A stretch of 34,299 bases of DNA, taken from contig JAFTLQ010000018.1 in assembly GCA_017455905.1 (NCBI GenBank), forward strand, positions 1-34,299. Direction: 5' to 3'. Position 1 is the first letter of the stretch. Each line of letters begins with the position of its first letter. This document shows, piece by piece, positions 7,946 through 16,571 of the stretch. The DNA comes from Clostridia bacterium (lineage in GTDB: Bacteria; Bacillota; Clostridia; Oscillospirales; CAG-272). The notes below the pieces were generated by a model. The model was not told the origin of the DNA, ran no database searches, and saw only the letters and a list, made by a program, of their open reading frames with translations. Both the position numbers and the translations under genes were made by a program.

Positions 7946-10369
7946 TCAAGAGGTCACCTTGGTCAGCTTGGCAAAGCTGGCCATCAGCTTTTTGGTCTGT
8001 CCATCGTCAAAGCGCACCTCGTACAGCACGTCCCCGCCCATGTCGCGCGAGGATACAATGGTACCGTCGCCGAAGACGCTGTGACGCACCCGTGCCCCGA
8101 TGGCGAAGCGCTCGATGCCGTATTTTTGCGCACCGACGGCCCCCTTGCTGCGCGGATCGGTCGACAGCATCGCCGGGCGGCGCAGGGCCTCATAGCCCCC
8201 CGTGGCACGCTCCCTGTTCGGTCGTGCGGACGGACGCGCACCGCTCGGGCGCTCGCGCATACGCGCAGGCGTGTCGCGCTGAAGAAGCGTCATGGGCACC
8301 TCCTCGCGGATAAAGCAGGAGAGCGGATGCGGCATGGTACGTCCGTACATCATGCGCTCCTTGGCGTGCGTGATATACAGCTTTTCCTTGGCTCTTGTGA
8401 CCGCCACGTAGGCAAGACGCCGCTCCTCGCTCATCGCCGCCTCGTCCAGCAGATTCTGCTCCGACGGGAAGATGCCGTCCTCCATGCCGGCGAGAAAGAC
8501 GCAGGGGAATTCCAGGCCCTTGGCCGAATGCACAGTCATGAGCACGACGGCATCCGCTTCGTCGTCGTATTTGTCCACGTCGCTGATCAGGGCCATCTCC
8601 TCAAGGAAGCCCATGAGCGTCGGCTCGGCCGACGCCGAGGCGCACCGCTTTTCATATTCGGCGGCCGCCGATATAAACTCCTGCACGCTGTCGATGCGTC
8701 CCTCGCCCTCAAAGCCCTCGGCAAGAAGCATTTCGTGATATCCCGTGCGTTCAAACACCTCGGGGATCAAGGCGGACGGAAGCAGCTCAAGCGAGCGCAG
8801 ATCCTTAATAATGGAAACAAAGCTTTGCAATTTCGCGGCCGATTTCGCCAATTCGGGATATTCGTCGGCCCGCTCCATCACCGTAAACATGGACAGTCCG
8901 TACGCGTTTCCGATCGTCTCGACCGTCTCGACGGTGGAGGCGCCGATCTTGCGCTTCGGCTCGTTGATGATGCGCTTGAGACGCTGGTTATCGTCGGAGG
9001 ACTCAATGATCGAAAGGTAGGCCAGAATATCCTTGATCTCCTTACGGTCGGTGAAGCGCTGCGAGCCCAGCACGCGATACGGGATCCCTCGCTTGGCGAA
9101 GGTACTCTCCAGCGAACGTGCCAGCTCGTTGAGACGGTACAGCACGGCAAAATCGCCGTAGTGCCACTTGCCCGACGCCACGCCCAGCGCGATCTCATCG
9201 ACGATGAAGCGTCCCTCGTCGGTCTGATCCTGCGCCTCGTGCAGACGAATAGCCTCACCGGCGCCGCGCTCGCTCCACAGCGTCTTTTTGTGTCGGTCGC
9301 CGTTGTGCGCAATGATGGCGTTGGCGGCGTTCAGAATGGTCTCGGTCGATCGGTAGTTTTGCTCCAGCTTGACGACGGTGGCATCGGGAAAGGTCTTATC
9401 GAAGCCAAGGATGTTCTCTACCGTCGCGCCGCGGAAGCGATAAATGCTCTGGTCATCGTCGCCGACGACCATGATGTTTCGGTATTTGCCGGAAAGAAGC
9501 TCGGTCAGAACGAACTGCGCGTAGTTGGTATCCTGATACTCATCCACGCATACGTAGCGGAATTTGCCTGCGTACAGCGACAGCACCTCGCGGTCGTTTT
9601 GCAGCAGCTCGACCGTTTTCATCAGGATGTCGTCAAAGTCCATGGCGTTATATTCCATCAGCTTCTTCTGATACAGGCGATAGATGCGCTGAACGTCCCG
9701 TCCGCGCGGATCGGCACCCGTGTCCATGTCGTCCACGTCCTCCAGACGGTCCTTGGCCATGCTGATATGGGAAGCGACCGTACGCGGCGCGAGGATCTTT
9801 TCATCAATATGCAGCTCCTTCATGCACACGCTGATCAGCCGCTTTTTGTCCTCGGTATCGTAAATGGAGAAGCCCGTGCGATAGCCGAGACGGTCGCCGA
9901 AGCGACGCAGGATCTTGAGACAGATGGAATGGAACGTACCCGTCCACACGGCGTCCGACACGTCGGTATCGTCGAAGGCAGCCGTCAGACGCTCACGGAT
10001 CTCCGCCGCCGCCTTGTTGGTAAAGGTAAAGGCCAGCATCTGCCACGGCGGGCACGGCTCGGTGATAAATTCGGGCAAAATGCCCTCGATCTCCTCGCGC
10101 GGCAGCTCGGCCGCCGCCTCCAGCGCCTCGACCATGCCGAGGCTGACACCCTCGGGTACCGTCGTCGAATGATACGCGTTGCCGTATTTGATCAGATATA
10201 CGATGCGGTTGACCAACACCGTCGTTTTTCCGCTGCCGGCACCCGCCAGCACCAGAAGCGGCCCCGTGGCGTGAAAGACGGCGGCGCGCTGTTCGGGATT
10301 GAGCCGCTGTCCGTAATATGTATCGAATAATCGCCGCTTGGCGGCAAGAAAGCGTTGTTCAAGCTGCAT
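7946..10369 (-). CDS. pcrA: ATP-dependent DNA helicase, PcrA/UvrD type
   Basis: This 807-residue superfamily 1A 3'-5' helicase has all signature motifs: Q-motif LNPEQ (24-28), Walker A GAGSGKTT (43-50), TFTNKAA, DEYQDTN near 276, VGDDDQSIYRFRGA, QNYRST, VHSAKGLEF near 613 and the RLAYVAVTRA motif VI. A poorly conserved C-terminal linker leads to a Tudor-like domain at about 745-800 (ARVRHSVFGDGTIV), which in PcrA contacts RNA polymerase. An insertion of about 40 residues follows motif Ia (about 67-107). PcrA acts in nucleotide excision repair, in clearing RecA and R-loops, and in plasmid replication. A weak AAGGA ribosome binding site precedes the ATG. A terminator stands only 40-50 bases upstream, so its own promoter must be close to the gene or read-through must occur. 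Confidence 0.95.
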   Translation of the reverse strand: MQLEQRFLAAKRRLFDTYYGQRLNPEQRAAVFHATGPLLVLAGAGSGKTTVLVNRIVYLIKYGNAYHSTTVPEGVSLGMVEALEAAAELPREEIEGILPEFITEPCPPWQMLAFTFTNKAAAEIRERLTAAFDDTDVSDAVWTGTFHSICLKILRRFGDRLGYRTGFSIYDTEDKKRLISVCMKELHIDEKILAPRTVASHISMAKDRLEDVDDMDTGADPRGRDVQRIYRLYQKKLMEYNAMDFDDILMKTVELLQNDREVLSLYAGKFRYVCVDEYQDTNYAQFVLTELLSGKYRNIMVVGDDDQSIYRFRGATVENILGFDKTFPDATVVKLEQNYRSTETILNAANAIIAHNGDRHKKTLWSERGAGEAIRLHEAQDQTDEGRFIVDEIALGVASGKWHYGDFAVLYRLNELARSLESTFAKRGIPYRVLGSQRFTDRKEIKDILAYLSIIESSDDNQRLKRIINEPKRKIGASTVETVETIGNAYGLSMFTVMERADEYPELAKSAAKLQSFVSIIKDLRSLELLPSALIPEVFERTGYHEMLLAEGFEGEGRIDSVQEFISAAAEYEKRCASASAEPTLMGFLEEMALISDVDKYDDEADAVVLMTVHSAKGLEFPCVFLAGMEDGIFPSEQNLLDEAAMSEERRLAYVAVTRAKEKLYITHAKERMMYGRTMPHPLSCFIREEVPMTLLQRDTPARMRERPSGARPSARPNRERATGGYEALRRPAMLSTDPRSKGAVGAQKYGIERFAIGARVRHSVFGDGTIVSSRDMGGDVLYEVRFDDGQTKKLMASFAKLTKVTS

Positions 10370-10409
10370 GGTCTGTGTCCTTGTCTATGCGATGTTCACT
10401 TGGGAATAC

Positions 10410-10443
10410 TGTATGAAAAAGGAGAGGCTCTCGCCCTCTCCTT
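10410..10443 (-). terminator. Terminator between ygiQ and pcrA
   Basis: Perfect 9-base stem AAGGAGAGG (10419-10427) / CCTCTCCTT (10435-10443), 7-base loop. On the minus strand it is followed by TTTTTC, giving a good intrinsic terminator about 40 bases before the pcrA start codon. Confidence 0.8.
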
Positions 10444-10762
10444 CGTGCAAAACGCAAAGGCTCGTTGGCGAGGCGTCGCACGCGGAATTTTTGCCAAATT
10501 TGAGGCAGAAATCGGGGCTGTATCGGAAAAAGGAAGTCGGGCGCGTTTTTTCCCATTTTGGCGCGTTTTTGTGGAAAAGCGGTGGAATACTCGGGGAAAT
10601 TACGAAATTTCGTTATGCCGCAAGGGGCAAGGCGACGATTTTTTTCCACATTTTCACCGTTTGGCCCTGTGGAAAAACCGTTTTTCCTTTTTCTTTGCCC
10701 TTCCTTTAAATGGGAAAAAAGCGGAAAAGGACAGGCCCTGTTTTTGGCCCTTATCGACCGCG
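10444..10762. other. Non-coding region with DnaA-box-like cluster
   Basis: Between ygiQ and the terminator lie about 320 bases without a credible gene. They hold three matches to TTTTCCACA, which fits the relaxed DnaA box TTWTNCACA: 10570-10578 (minus), 10642-10650 (plus) and 10669-10677 (minus). The last two form the arms of a 10-base inverted repeat (10641-10650 / 10669-10678). There is also a perfect 12-base palindrome ACGAAATTTCGT (10602-10613) and an exact 11-base direct repeat GGCGCGTTTTT (10540-10550, 10560-10570). The segment is rich in T and A runs. Function is unknown. Confidence 0.5.
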
Positions 10763-12790
10763 TCAGCGGCCGTGCTTGCCTCCCTGCTTACCCGCTTGGC
10801 GAGTGCCCGTCGGCTTACGGCCGCAGCTTCCCGTGCGTGCGGTCCGACCGCCCTGCTTGGCGTTCAGACGTCCGCCGGAGGAGGGCTTGTGCCCGGCGGC
10901 GGTGCGCTTGCGCTCGTCGCGGTGTGCGCCCTTGCCGCGCACCTCCTTTTCCCGCTTCCACGGGCCGCGTTCTCCATCCCGACCGAAGGCGGGGCGGACG
11001 AGGCAGTGCGGGGCGGTGCCGATGAGATCCTCGCGGCCGGCGCGTGTCAGCGCCTCGCGGACGAGGTTGGCGTTTTCGGGACGGGTAAACTGCAAAAGGG
11101 CACGCTGCAGCAGCTTCTCACGGTAATCGGTGGCTACGTAGATGGGCTTGCCCGTCATGGGATGGATGCCTGTATAGTACATGACCGTAGAGATCGTGCC
11201 TGGGGTCGGATAGAAATCCTGCACCTGCTCGGGCGAATAGCCCCACGTTTTGAGCCAGACGGCCATTTCGACGGCGTCGTTCAGCGTCGTTCCCGGATGG
11301 CTGGACATAAGATACGGCACGAGATATTGCTCCAGACCCGCCTCGCGGCAGAGCGCAAAATAGCGGCGCTTGAAGGCCTCAAACACCTCGACGCTCGGCT
11401 TGCCCATCATCGCGAGGGTGCGGGCGGCACAATGCTCGGGCGCTACCTTGAGCTGACCCGACACGTGGTGCTCGACGAGCTGACGGAAAAAGGTAGGATC
11501 CTCGTCGTACATCAGATAATCAAAGCGGATGCCCGAACGGATAAATACGCGCTTGACCTTCGGGATGCGCTCGATATCAAGAAGCATCTCAGCGTACTCG
11601 CGGTGATCGACCTTGAGATGCTTACACGGGGTGGGGGCGAGGCATTTGCGATTGCCGCAGACGCCGTACTGCGCCTGTCGGTCGCAGGAGGGGCCGCGGA
11701 AGTTGGCGGTCGGGCCGCCGACGTCGTTGATGTAGCCCTTGAAATCCTCCATGGACGCGATCAGACGCGCCTCGCGCAGCACGCTCTCCCGGCTGCGCGC
11801 ACGCACCTCCCGCCCCTGATGAAAGGCGATGGCACAGAAATTGCACCCGCCAAAGCAGCCGCGGTTATGCGTAATGGAAAACTTGACCTCGGTGATGGCC
11901 GGCACGCCGCCCTGCGCCTCGTAATCGGGATGGTAATCCCGCGCGTAGGGCAGATCGTAGACGTGATCCAGTTCCTCGGTCGTCAGAGGAGGCATGGGCG
12001 GATTCTGGATCAAGACCTTGTCCCCGTAATGCTCAACAAGCGCCTTGCCGCGTACGCTGTCGTTGTTGCGGTACTGTACGGCAAAGACCTTGGCATAGGC
12101 GGCCTTATCCGTTTTCAGCGTATCGTAATCGCCGAGATCGACGAACGGATAGTGCGGCGACTCCGTGTGAGGGGCAAGATAGACGGTTCCGCGTACGTCG
12201 CGGATCTTTTTGACGGGAACGCCGCGATCAAGCAGGCGAGCGATACGGACGAGGATGTTCTCGCCCATGCCGTACGTCAGAAGATCGGCACGGGAATCGA
12301 CCAGAATGCTGCGACGAACGCGGTCATCCCAATAATCGTAATGCGCGAAGCGACGCAACGAGGCCTCCAGGCCGCCGAGGATGACGGGCACGTCGCCGTA
12401 GGCCTCACGGATGCGGTTGGTATACACGATGACGGCGCGGTCGGGGCGCAGACCCGCCCGTCCGCCGGGAGAATAATAATCATAGGAGCGTTTCTTTTTG
12501 GAAACGGTATAGTGCGCCACCATGGAATCGATGTTGCCCGAGGTGACGAGGAAGCCGAGACGCGGCCGTCCGAAGCGTCGAAAATCCTCCGTCGACGTGT
12601 AGTCGGGCTGCGAAAGGATCGCCACGCGGAAGCCGGCGTCCTCCAGAACGCGGCTGATGATGGCAACGCCAAAGGACGGGTGATCCACGTAGGCATCGCC
12701 CGTCACATATACGAAATCCGGCTGCGCCCAGCCGCGTGCCTCCATATCGGCCCGTGTAACGGGCAAAAACGCCTCGCGCTCGCGTGCCAT
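10763..12790 (-). CDS. YgiQ family radical SAM protein (UPF0313)
   Basis: About 675 residues. The N-terminal half is the YgiQ domain, beginning FLPVTRADMEARGW and resembling a B12-binding fold. The radical SAM core carries CFGGCNFC (Cys312, 316, 319; CxxxCxxC) preceded by FSITHNRG. A second set of cysteines follows (PSCDRQAQYGVCGNRKCLAPTPCKH), characteristic of this family and possibly holding another cluster. The last 70 residues are a basic, low-complexity tail rich in Lys, Arg and Gly. The reaction is not established. The start is ATG 12790 or the GTG directly before it at 12793; the GTG abuts the hisS stop codon, so translation is likely coupled. Third gene of the mrnC-hisS-ygiQ unit. Confidence 0.92.
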   Translation of the reverse strand: MAREREAFLPVTRADMEARGWAQPDFVYVTGDAYVDHPSFGVAIISRVLEDAGFRVAILSQPDYTSTEDFRRFGRPRLGFLVTSGNIDSMVAHYTVSKKKRSYDYYSPGGRAGLRPDRAVIVYTNRIREAYGDVPVILGGLEASLRRFAHYDYWDDRVRRSILVDSRADLLTYGMGENILVRIARLLDRGVPVKKIRDVRGTVYLAPHTESPHYPFVDLGDYDTLKTDKAAYAKVFAVQYRNNDSVRGKALVEHYGDKVLIQNPPMPPLTTEELDHVYDLPYARDYHPDYEAQGGVPAITEVKFSITHNRGCFGGCNFCAIAFHQGREVRARSRESVLREARLIASMEDFKGYINDVGGPTANFRGPSCDRQAQYGVCGNRKCLAPTPCKHLKVDHREYAEMLLDIERIPKVKRVFIRSGIRFDYLMYDEDPTFFRQLVEHHVSGQLKVAPEHCAARTLAMMGKPSVEVFEAFKRRYFALCREAGLEQYLVPYLMSSHPGTTLNDAVEMAVWLKTWGYSPEQVQDFYPTPGTISTVMYYTGIHPMTGKPIYVATDYREKLLQRALLQFTRPENANLVREALTRAGREDLIGTAPHCLVRPAFGRDGERGPWKREKEVRGKGAHRDERKRTAAGHKPSSGGRLNAKQGGRTARTGSCGRKPTGTRQAGKQGGKHGR

Positions 12791-12793
12791 CAC

Positions 12794-14035
12794 TTACAGA
12801 GTCAGATGAGCGAGCTCGACCTCGCGCTGGGTGCCGTCCGCCATACAGCGGAGCATCGCACGGCCGGTCTGCAGCTCGTTGTCACCGAGAAGCAGGGTAT
12901 ATTCGGCACCGATCTTGTCGGCGTACTTCATCTGTGCCTTCAGGCTGCGGCCGACGAGATCGCATTCGGCATACGTTCCCTCGCGGCGAAGCCGCTCCAC
13001 GATACCGAGCGCCTTGATCTGCGCCTGTGCGCCGAGAGCCGCCACATACAGGCGGGGCTTGCTGACCGAAACGGTGTCCACGCCCTCCTCCTTCATGGCC
13101 AGCAGCACGCGCGTCAAGCCCATACCGAAGCCGATACCGGGCAGCGCGGGACCGCCGAGGGAGGACACGAGCGAATCGTAGCGGCCTCCGCCGCAAACGG
13201 TCGATTGCGCACCGATGCCTTCGGCAATAAATTCAAAGACGGTATTATTATAGTAATCCAGGCCGCGCACGATGGCGGGGTCAACGACGTAGGGAATGCC
13301 CATTTCGTCCAGCGACGCCTTGACCGCGGCAAACTTCTCCTCGCAGGAGGGGCAAAGGTGATCGACCGTACGGGGTGCGCGCACGGCGATCTCGTGACAG
13401 TCGGGATTTTTGCAGTCCAGAAGGCGCAGCGGATTGCGGCCGAGGCGATCGCGGCAGGTCGGGCACAGACGCTCCTGCTCGGCCGCAAAATGCGACACCA
13501 GCGCCTCGCGGTAGGCGGGGCGGCACTCCTTACAGCCGATGGAATTGATATGCAGGGTGATATTCTTTAATCCGAGGCGCGTAAGAACGGCATGCGCCAG
13601 GGCGATCACGGTCGCATCGGCCGTCGGGCTTTCGGTGCCGAACATTTCGGTGCCGAACTGGAAAAACTCACGGCTGCGCCCTGCCTGCGGCTTTTCGTGA
13701 CGGAAGCAGGAGATGATATAGTACAGCTTCATCGGCATCGGATCGGAGCAGCGTCCGTTCTCGATGATCGCGCGCACGACGGGCGCGGTGCCCTCGGGGC
13801 GCAGAGAAATGGAGCGATCCTCTTCTCTGTCAACAAATGTATACATTTCCTTTTGCACGACGTCAGTCGTATCGCCGACACCTCGCACAAAAAGCTCGGT
13901 GTTTTCAAACATTGGTGTGCGGATCTCACCGAATCCGTAGCGCTCGGCCTCCTCGCGCATAATGCCCTCCACGTAGCGGAACAGGGGCGTCTGCTCGGGA
14001 AGAATGTCCATCGTTCCTTTGATCTTGCGTATCAT
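12794..14035 (-). CDS. hisS: Histidyl-tRNA synthetase
   Basis: This 413-residue class II aminoacyl-tRNA synthetase charges tRNA-His in the cytoplasm. It begins with the typical IKGTMDILPEQ segment. Motif 2 is CFRHEKPQAGRSREFFQFGTE-like at 110-130. The insertion domain has three cysteine pairs (191/194, 208/213, 228/231), a common feature in Firmicutes. Histidine-specific motifs are RGLDYYNNTVFEF (257-269) and GGGRYDSL. Motif 3 is GIGFGMGLTRVL, followed by the C-terminal anticodon-binding domain. Its start overlaps the mrnC stop by 4 bases (ATGA), so it is translationally coupled. In many Firmicutes aspS follows hisS; here a radical SAM gene does. Confidence 0.97.
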   Translation of the reverse strand: MIRKIKGTMDILPEQTPLFRYVEGIMREEAERYGFGEIRTPMFENTELFVRGVGDTTDVVQKEMYTFVDREEDRSISLRPEGTAPVVRAIIENGRCSDPMPMKLYYIISCFRHEKPQAGRSREFFQFGTEMFGTESPTADATVIALAHAVLTRLGLKNITLHINSIGCKECRPAYREALVSHFAAEQERLCPTCRDRLGRNPLRLLDCKNPDCHEIAVRAPRTVDHLCPSCEEKFAAVKASLDEMGIPYVVDPAIVRGLDYYNNTVFEFIAEGIGAQSTVCGGGRYDSLVSSLGGPALPGIGFGMGLTRVLLAMKEEGVDTVSVSKPRLYVAALGAQAQIKALGIVERLRREGTYAECDLVGRSLKAQMKYADKIGAEYTLLLGDNELQTGRAMLRCMADGTQREVELAHLTL

Positions 14036-14457
14036 ATTGTCGTATCCTTTCGGTTGGTTTCTTCGGTATCGGGGGGCATGTCCGTGGCGGCACGCATCAG
14101 CTTCAAAAGGCGCTCGCGGTCACCGATATACGACAGCATGCCCAGCACGGCCTCAAAGCCCGTGGCGTAGCGGTAATCCATCGGCGACGCGTGCTTCGGG
14201 CGATTAAGATGCGTGCTGTTTTTGGCACGGCGGAAGACGTCGTGCTCATCCTCGCTCAGCTGCGGCTCCAGGCACCGCATGGCGGCGGCCTGCCGCTCGG
14301 CCGTCACGTACAAAAGTGACAGTCGGTTGAGCTCTCCCGCCCGCTCGACGCCTCGCTCGATCAGCATACGGCGCACGTGGACGGTATATTCCGCATCTCC
14401 AAGATAGGCCAAGGCCGGCACCGCCGGCAGCTCACTTCCCCGTACAGGCTCGTGCAT
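14032..14457 (-). CDS. mrnC: Mini-ribonuclease III
   Basis: A 141-residue protein made of a single RNase III catalytic domain without a double-stranded-RNA-binding domain, as in Mini-III of Bacillus subtilis, which matures 23S rRNA. The signature ALAYLGDAEYTVHVR contains the catalytic Asp21. The second acidic cluster is ATGFEAVLGML. Usual size for the family. RBS AAAGGGGG lies 7 bases before the ATG. In many Firmicutes mrnC sits beside cysS; here it heads an operon with hisS, 4-base overlap. Confidence 0.93.
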   Translation of the reverse strand: MHEPVRGSELPAVPALAYLGDAEYTVHVRRMLIERGVERAGELNRLSLLYVTAERQAAAMRCLEPQLSEDEHDVFRRAKNSTHLNRPKHASPMDYRYATGFEAVLGMLSYIGDRERLLKLMRAATDMPPDTEETNRKDTTI

Positions 14458-14487
14458 ACGGATCCCCCTTTACAGTTCATTCTCTTA

Positions 14488-14516
14488 ATCATACCACACA
14501 TTCGGCAAAAAATCAA
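14488..14516 (-). promoter_or_regulatory. Promoter of mrnC-hisS-ygiQ
   Basis: Minus strand -35 TTGATT (14511-14516), 17-base spacer, -10 TATGAT (14488-14493). Leader of about 25 bases. I saw no T-box leader for hisS; there is no room for one. Confidence 0.75.
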
Positions 14517-14590
14517 CCCTTCCGCGCGACTTTTCGCGCACGGAGGAAAATATTTAAAAAAAGTATTCTTTATATTTTCATGCGCCATTC

Positions 14591-14619
14591 TTGACAAAGC
14601 GACATGGGTATGCTATAAT
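14591..14619 (+). promoter_or_regulatory. Promoter of the yggS-sepF operon
   Basis: Perfect -35 TTGACA (14591-14596), 17-base spacer, perfect -10 TATAAT (14614-14619), followed by a leader of about 30 bases to the ATG at 14656. Confidence 0.92.
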
Positions 14620-14655
14620 GCATATGTATATCTATGCCCAAGGAACGGTGATCAC

Positions 14656-15345
14656 ATGGACTATGCCTATATCGGACGCAACTATCAGGCGCTGTGCGAG
14701 GAGATCGCGCAGCTGTCGCGCGGGGCTCACTCCCCCGTCACGCTCGTTTGCGTGACCAAAAGCGGCAGCGACGAGGAGCTGTTGGCTCTGGCCGCCGCGG
14801 GTGCCTGTGACATCGCCGAGAACCGACCGCAGGAGCTGGTCCGTCGGGCGGCTCTGCTCGGGGAGCACGGCTTTACGCCGCGCTATCACGAGATCGGCAA
14901 TCTGCAAAAAAATAAGGTCAAGGCCGTCCTTCCCGTTGCTTCTCTGATCCATTCGGTCGGCTCCCTCTCCCTTGCGGAGGAGATCGAACGCCGCGCCGCA
15001 CAGCTCGACCGCTGCGTCGAAGTGCTCATAGAGGTCAACAGCGGACGCGAGGCCGCCAAGGGTGGCGTGCTTCCCGAGGAGGCCGAGGCTCTGTTCTGTC
15101 AGATGCGTGCCCTTCCCCACCTGCGTACCGTCGGGCTTATGACGATGGCACCGCCGTCCGAGGACCCCGAGGATGCACGTCCGTATTTCCGCGATACGCG
15201 CCGCCTGTTTGAGCATCTCGGCGAGGTGTACGGCTATCCGACCGACACCCCCGTGCTGTCCATGGGCATGAGCGACAGCTACCGCGTCGCGATCCAAGAA
15301 GGCTCCACCCTCGTTCGGGTGGGCAGAAAACTGTTTATTCAATAA
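14656..15345 (+). CDS. yggS: YggS/YlmE family PLP-binding protein
   Basis: A 229-residue member of the pyridoxal-phosphate homeostasis family (YggS, YlmE, PROSC): a single alanine-racemase-like TIM barrel. The cofactor lysine is in VCVTKSGSDEE. The other family markers are DIAENRPQEL, HEIGNLQKNK and the phosphate-binding MGMSDSYRVAIQEGSTLVRVG. I chose the ATG at 14656 because it matches the family's usual N-terminus and follows the promoter; longer in-frame versions would start upstream of the -10. In Firmicutes this gene characteristically precedes sepF, as it does here, 13 bases away. Confidence 0.93.
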   Translation: MDYAYIGRNYQALCEEIAQLSRGAHSPVTLVCVTKSGSDEELLALAAAGACDIAENRPQELVRRAALLGEHGFTPRYHEIGNLQKNKVKAVLPVASLIHSVGSLSLAEEIERRAAQLDRCVEVLIEVNSGREAAKGGVLPEEAEALFCQMRALPHLRTVGLMTMAPPSEDPEDARPYFRDTRRLFEHLGEVYGYPTDTPVLSMGMSDSYRVAIQEGSTLVRVGRKLFIQ

Positions 15346-15358
15346 AGGAGATAGAATC

Positions 15359-15778
15359 ATGTTCGAAAAGCTTGCCGAAAAACTGAAAGAAAAAAACAAC
15401 CGTGAGATCGAGTTCAAGCCCTACGAAGAGGTGACGGCCGCCCCCGAGCTTCCTAAGGAAGAGATCCCCGCACCCGCTCCGAAGGCACAGCCCTCCGATA
15501 TCTCCGTCGCTACCTCCGCCTCTGCCGTCGGCGGAAAGGTCGAGCTCAAGCTCGTGCGCCCCGAGTCCTTTGCCGAGGTCAGCACCATCGCCGATCACCT
15601 GCTCGCCGGCTGCACCGTCGTGCTCAATACCGAGCTGCTCGATTACGCGACCAGCCTGCGTATGTTCGATTTCCTTAACGGCGTGACCTATTCGGTCGAC
15701 GGTGACATCAAGCAGGTGACCAAGACGACCTTTATCCTTACGCCCAACAACGTGGACGTCAGCGACGAGGAAGTGTAA
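15359..15778 (+). CDS. sepF: Cell division protein SepF
   Basis: This 139-residue protein has SepF architecture: a short N-terminal amphipathic helix (MFEKLAEKLKEKN) for membrane binding, a Pro/Ala-rich linker at about 25-60, and a C-terminal SepF core at about 60-135 (KLVRPESFAEVSTIADHLL ... RMFDFLNGVTYSVDG) that binds the FtsZ tail and forms rings. It ties FtsZ to the membrane and can substitute for FtsA in Gram-positive division. RBS AAAGGAG is 8 bases before the ATG. The neighbours yggS and yggT are the conserved ylm context. Confidence 0.95.
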   Translation: MFEKLAEKLKEKNNREIEFKPYEEVTAAPELPKEEIPAPAPKAQPSDISVATSASAVGGKVELKLVRPESFAEVSTIADHLLAGCTVVLNTELLDYATSLRMFDFLNGVTYSVDGDIKQVTKTTFILTPNNVDVSDEEV

Positions 15779-15781
15779 CGC

Positions 15782-16054
15782 TTGGCGGTCCTGTACGTCT
15801 TCTGCAAGGCTATATCCATTCTGCTCAGCCTTGTGAGCAGCTGTATGTTTTTGCGCTTTATCCTGTCCTTTTTCTACATGGATGAGGGGCCGCGCTTTTA
15901 CGTGTTTATCTGCGCCATAACGGAGGTCTTTATCGTGCCCATACGTGCGTTGCTTCAGCGCTTCGGCATCGGGGAGGGGCTTCCGATCGATATAGCCTTT
16001 TCTCTTACGTATCTTCTGTTAGTCATGGCACAGGCGTTCTTGCCCGTGCTGTAA
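15782..16054 (+). CDS. YggT family membrane protein
   Basis: A 90-residue protein with two hydrophobic segments (about 5-28 and 66-89) separated by a loop with a PIRALLQRF motif, as in YggT/YlmG proteins. It begins with TTG: no ATG fits, and GAGGAAG inside the end of sepF lies 8 bases upstream. The family is membrane-bound and linked to division or envelope assembly by its position next to sepF; its biochemical role is not established. Spacing is 3 bases from sepF and 7 bases to lspA. Confidence 0.88.
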   Translation: MAVLYVFCKAISILLSLVSSCMFLRFILSFFYMDEGPRFYVFICAITEVFIVPIRALLQRFGIGEGLPIDIAFSLTYLLLVMAQAFLPVL

Positions 16055-16061
16055 GGAGCCT

Positions 16062-16571
16062 ATGAAACCAAGAAAACTGTCGCTGCGGGAGGGTCTCGTA
16101 TATACCGCGATCATCCTGCTTGGTATCGGTCTTGATCAGCTGACGAAATGGCTGGCTGTGCGCTTTCTTGCCCCCGTCGATACCGTACCCCTCATCAAGG
16201 ACGTGCTGCATCTGACGTACGTGGAAAACCGCGGAGCCGCCTTCGGCATGCTCGCGGACGACCGCTGGGTCTTTCTCGTTGCGTCGTCGGTGCTGATCGC
16301 CGTGCTCATTCCCTACCTGTATCTGGGCCTTGCCGAGGGACGGCTGGCGTCCGTGTCGGTCGCGATGATCGTCGCCGGCGGCATCGGCAATATGATCGAC
16401 CGTCTGACCCTCGGCTACGTCGTGGATTTTATCGACGTGCGCCTGATCCATTTTGCCGTGTTCAATGGGGCAGATTCCTTCGTTTGCGTCGGCGCCTGCC
16501 TGCTCGCCCTCTCGCTTGTGCGCGCGATCATTGGCGAATACAAGGATAAGAAAAAAAAGAACGGAGCCTGA
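16062..16571 (+). CDS. lspA: Lipoprotein signal peptidase (signal peptidase II)
   Basis: A 169-residue aspartyl peptidase with four membrane segments that removes signal peptides from prolipoproteins after lipidation. Catalytic aspartates are Asp122 in VVDF and Asp138 in FNGADSF; the family usually has FNVADS, so Gly136 replaces Val. The motif GGIGNMIDR precedes them and ENRGAAFG lies near residue 55. The Lys-rich tail (KDKKKKNGA) is cytoplasmic. RBS AAGGAG lies 6 bases before the ATG. At least two lipoproteins for it to process (the nuclease and CotH) are encoded nearby. Confidence 0.95.
   Translation: MKPRKLSLREGLVYTAIILLGIGLDQLTKWLAVRFLAPVDTVPLIKDVLHLTYVENRGAAFGMLADDRWVFLVASSVLIAVLIPYLYLGLAEGRLASVSVAMIVAGGIGNMIDRLTLGYVVDFIDVRLIHFAVFNGADSFVCVGACLLALSLVRAIIGEYKDKKKKNGA

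Noticed and set aside
7637..10330. An 897-codon plus-strand open frame opposite pcrA
   Set aside because: It lies antisense to a gene with every SF1 helicase motif, has no ribosome binding site or recognisable domain, and is explained by the codon bias of the G+C-rich gene on the other strand.
10359..10649. A 96-codon minus-strand frame just before pcrA
   Set aside because: It passes through the intrinsic terminator at 10410-10443 and the inverted repeats, has no ribosome binding site, and its composition is not protein-like.
10355..13570. A 1071-codon plus-strand open frame opposite ygiQ and hisS
   Set aside because: It runs across three features (terminator, ygiQ, hisS), has no domain signature, and is a codon-bias shadow.
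14458..14655. T-box leader for the hisS operon
   Set aside because: The promoter lies about 30 bases before mrnC, leaving no space for a T-box, and no specifier or T-box sequence is seen.
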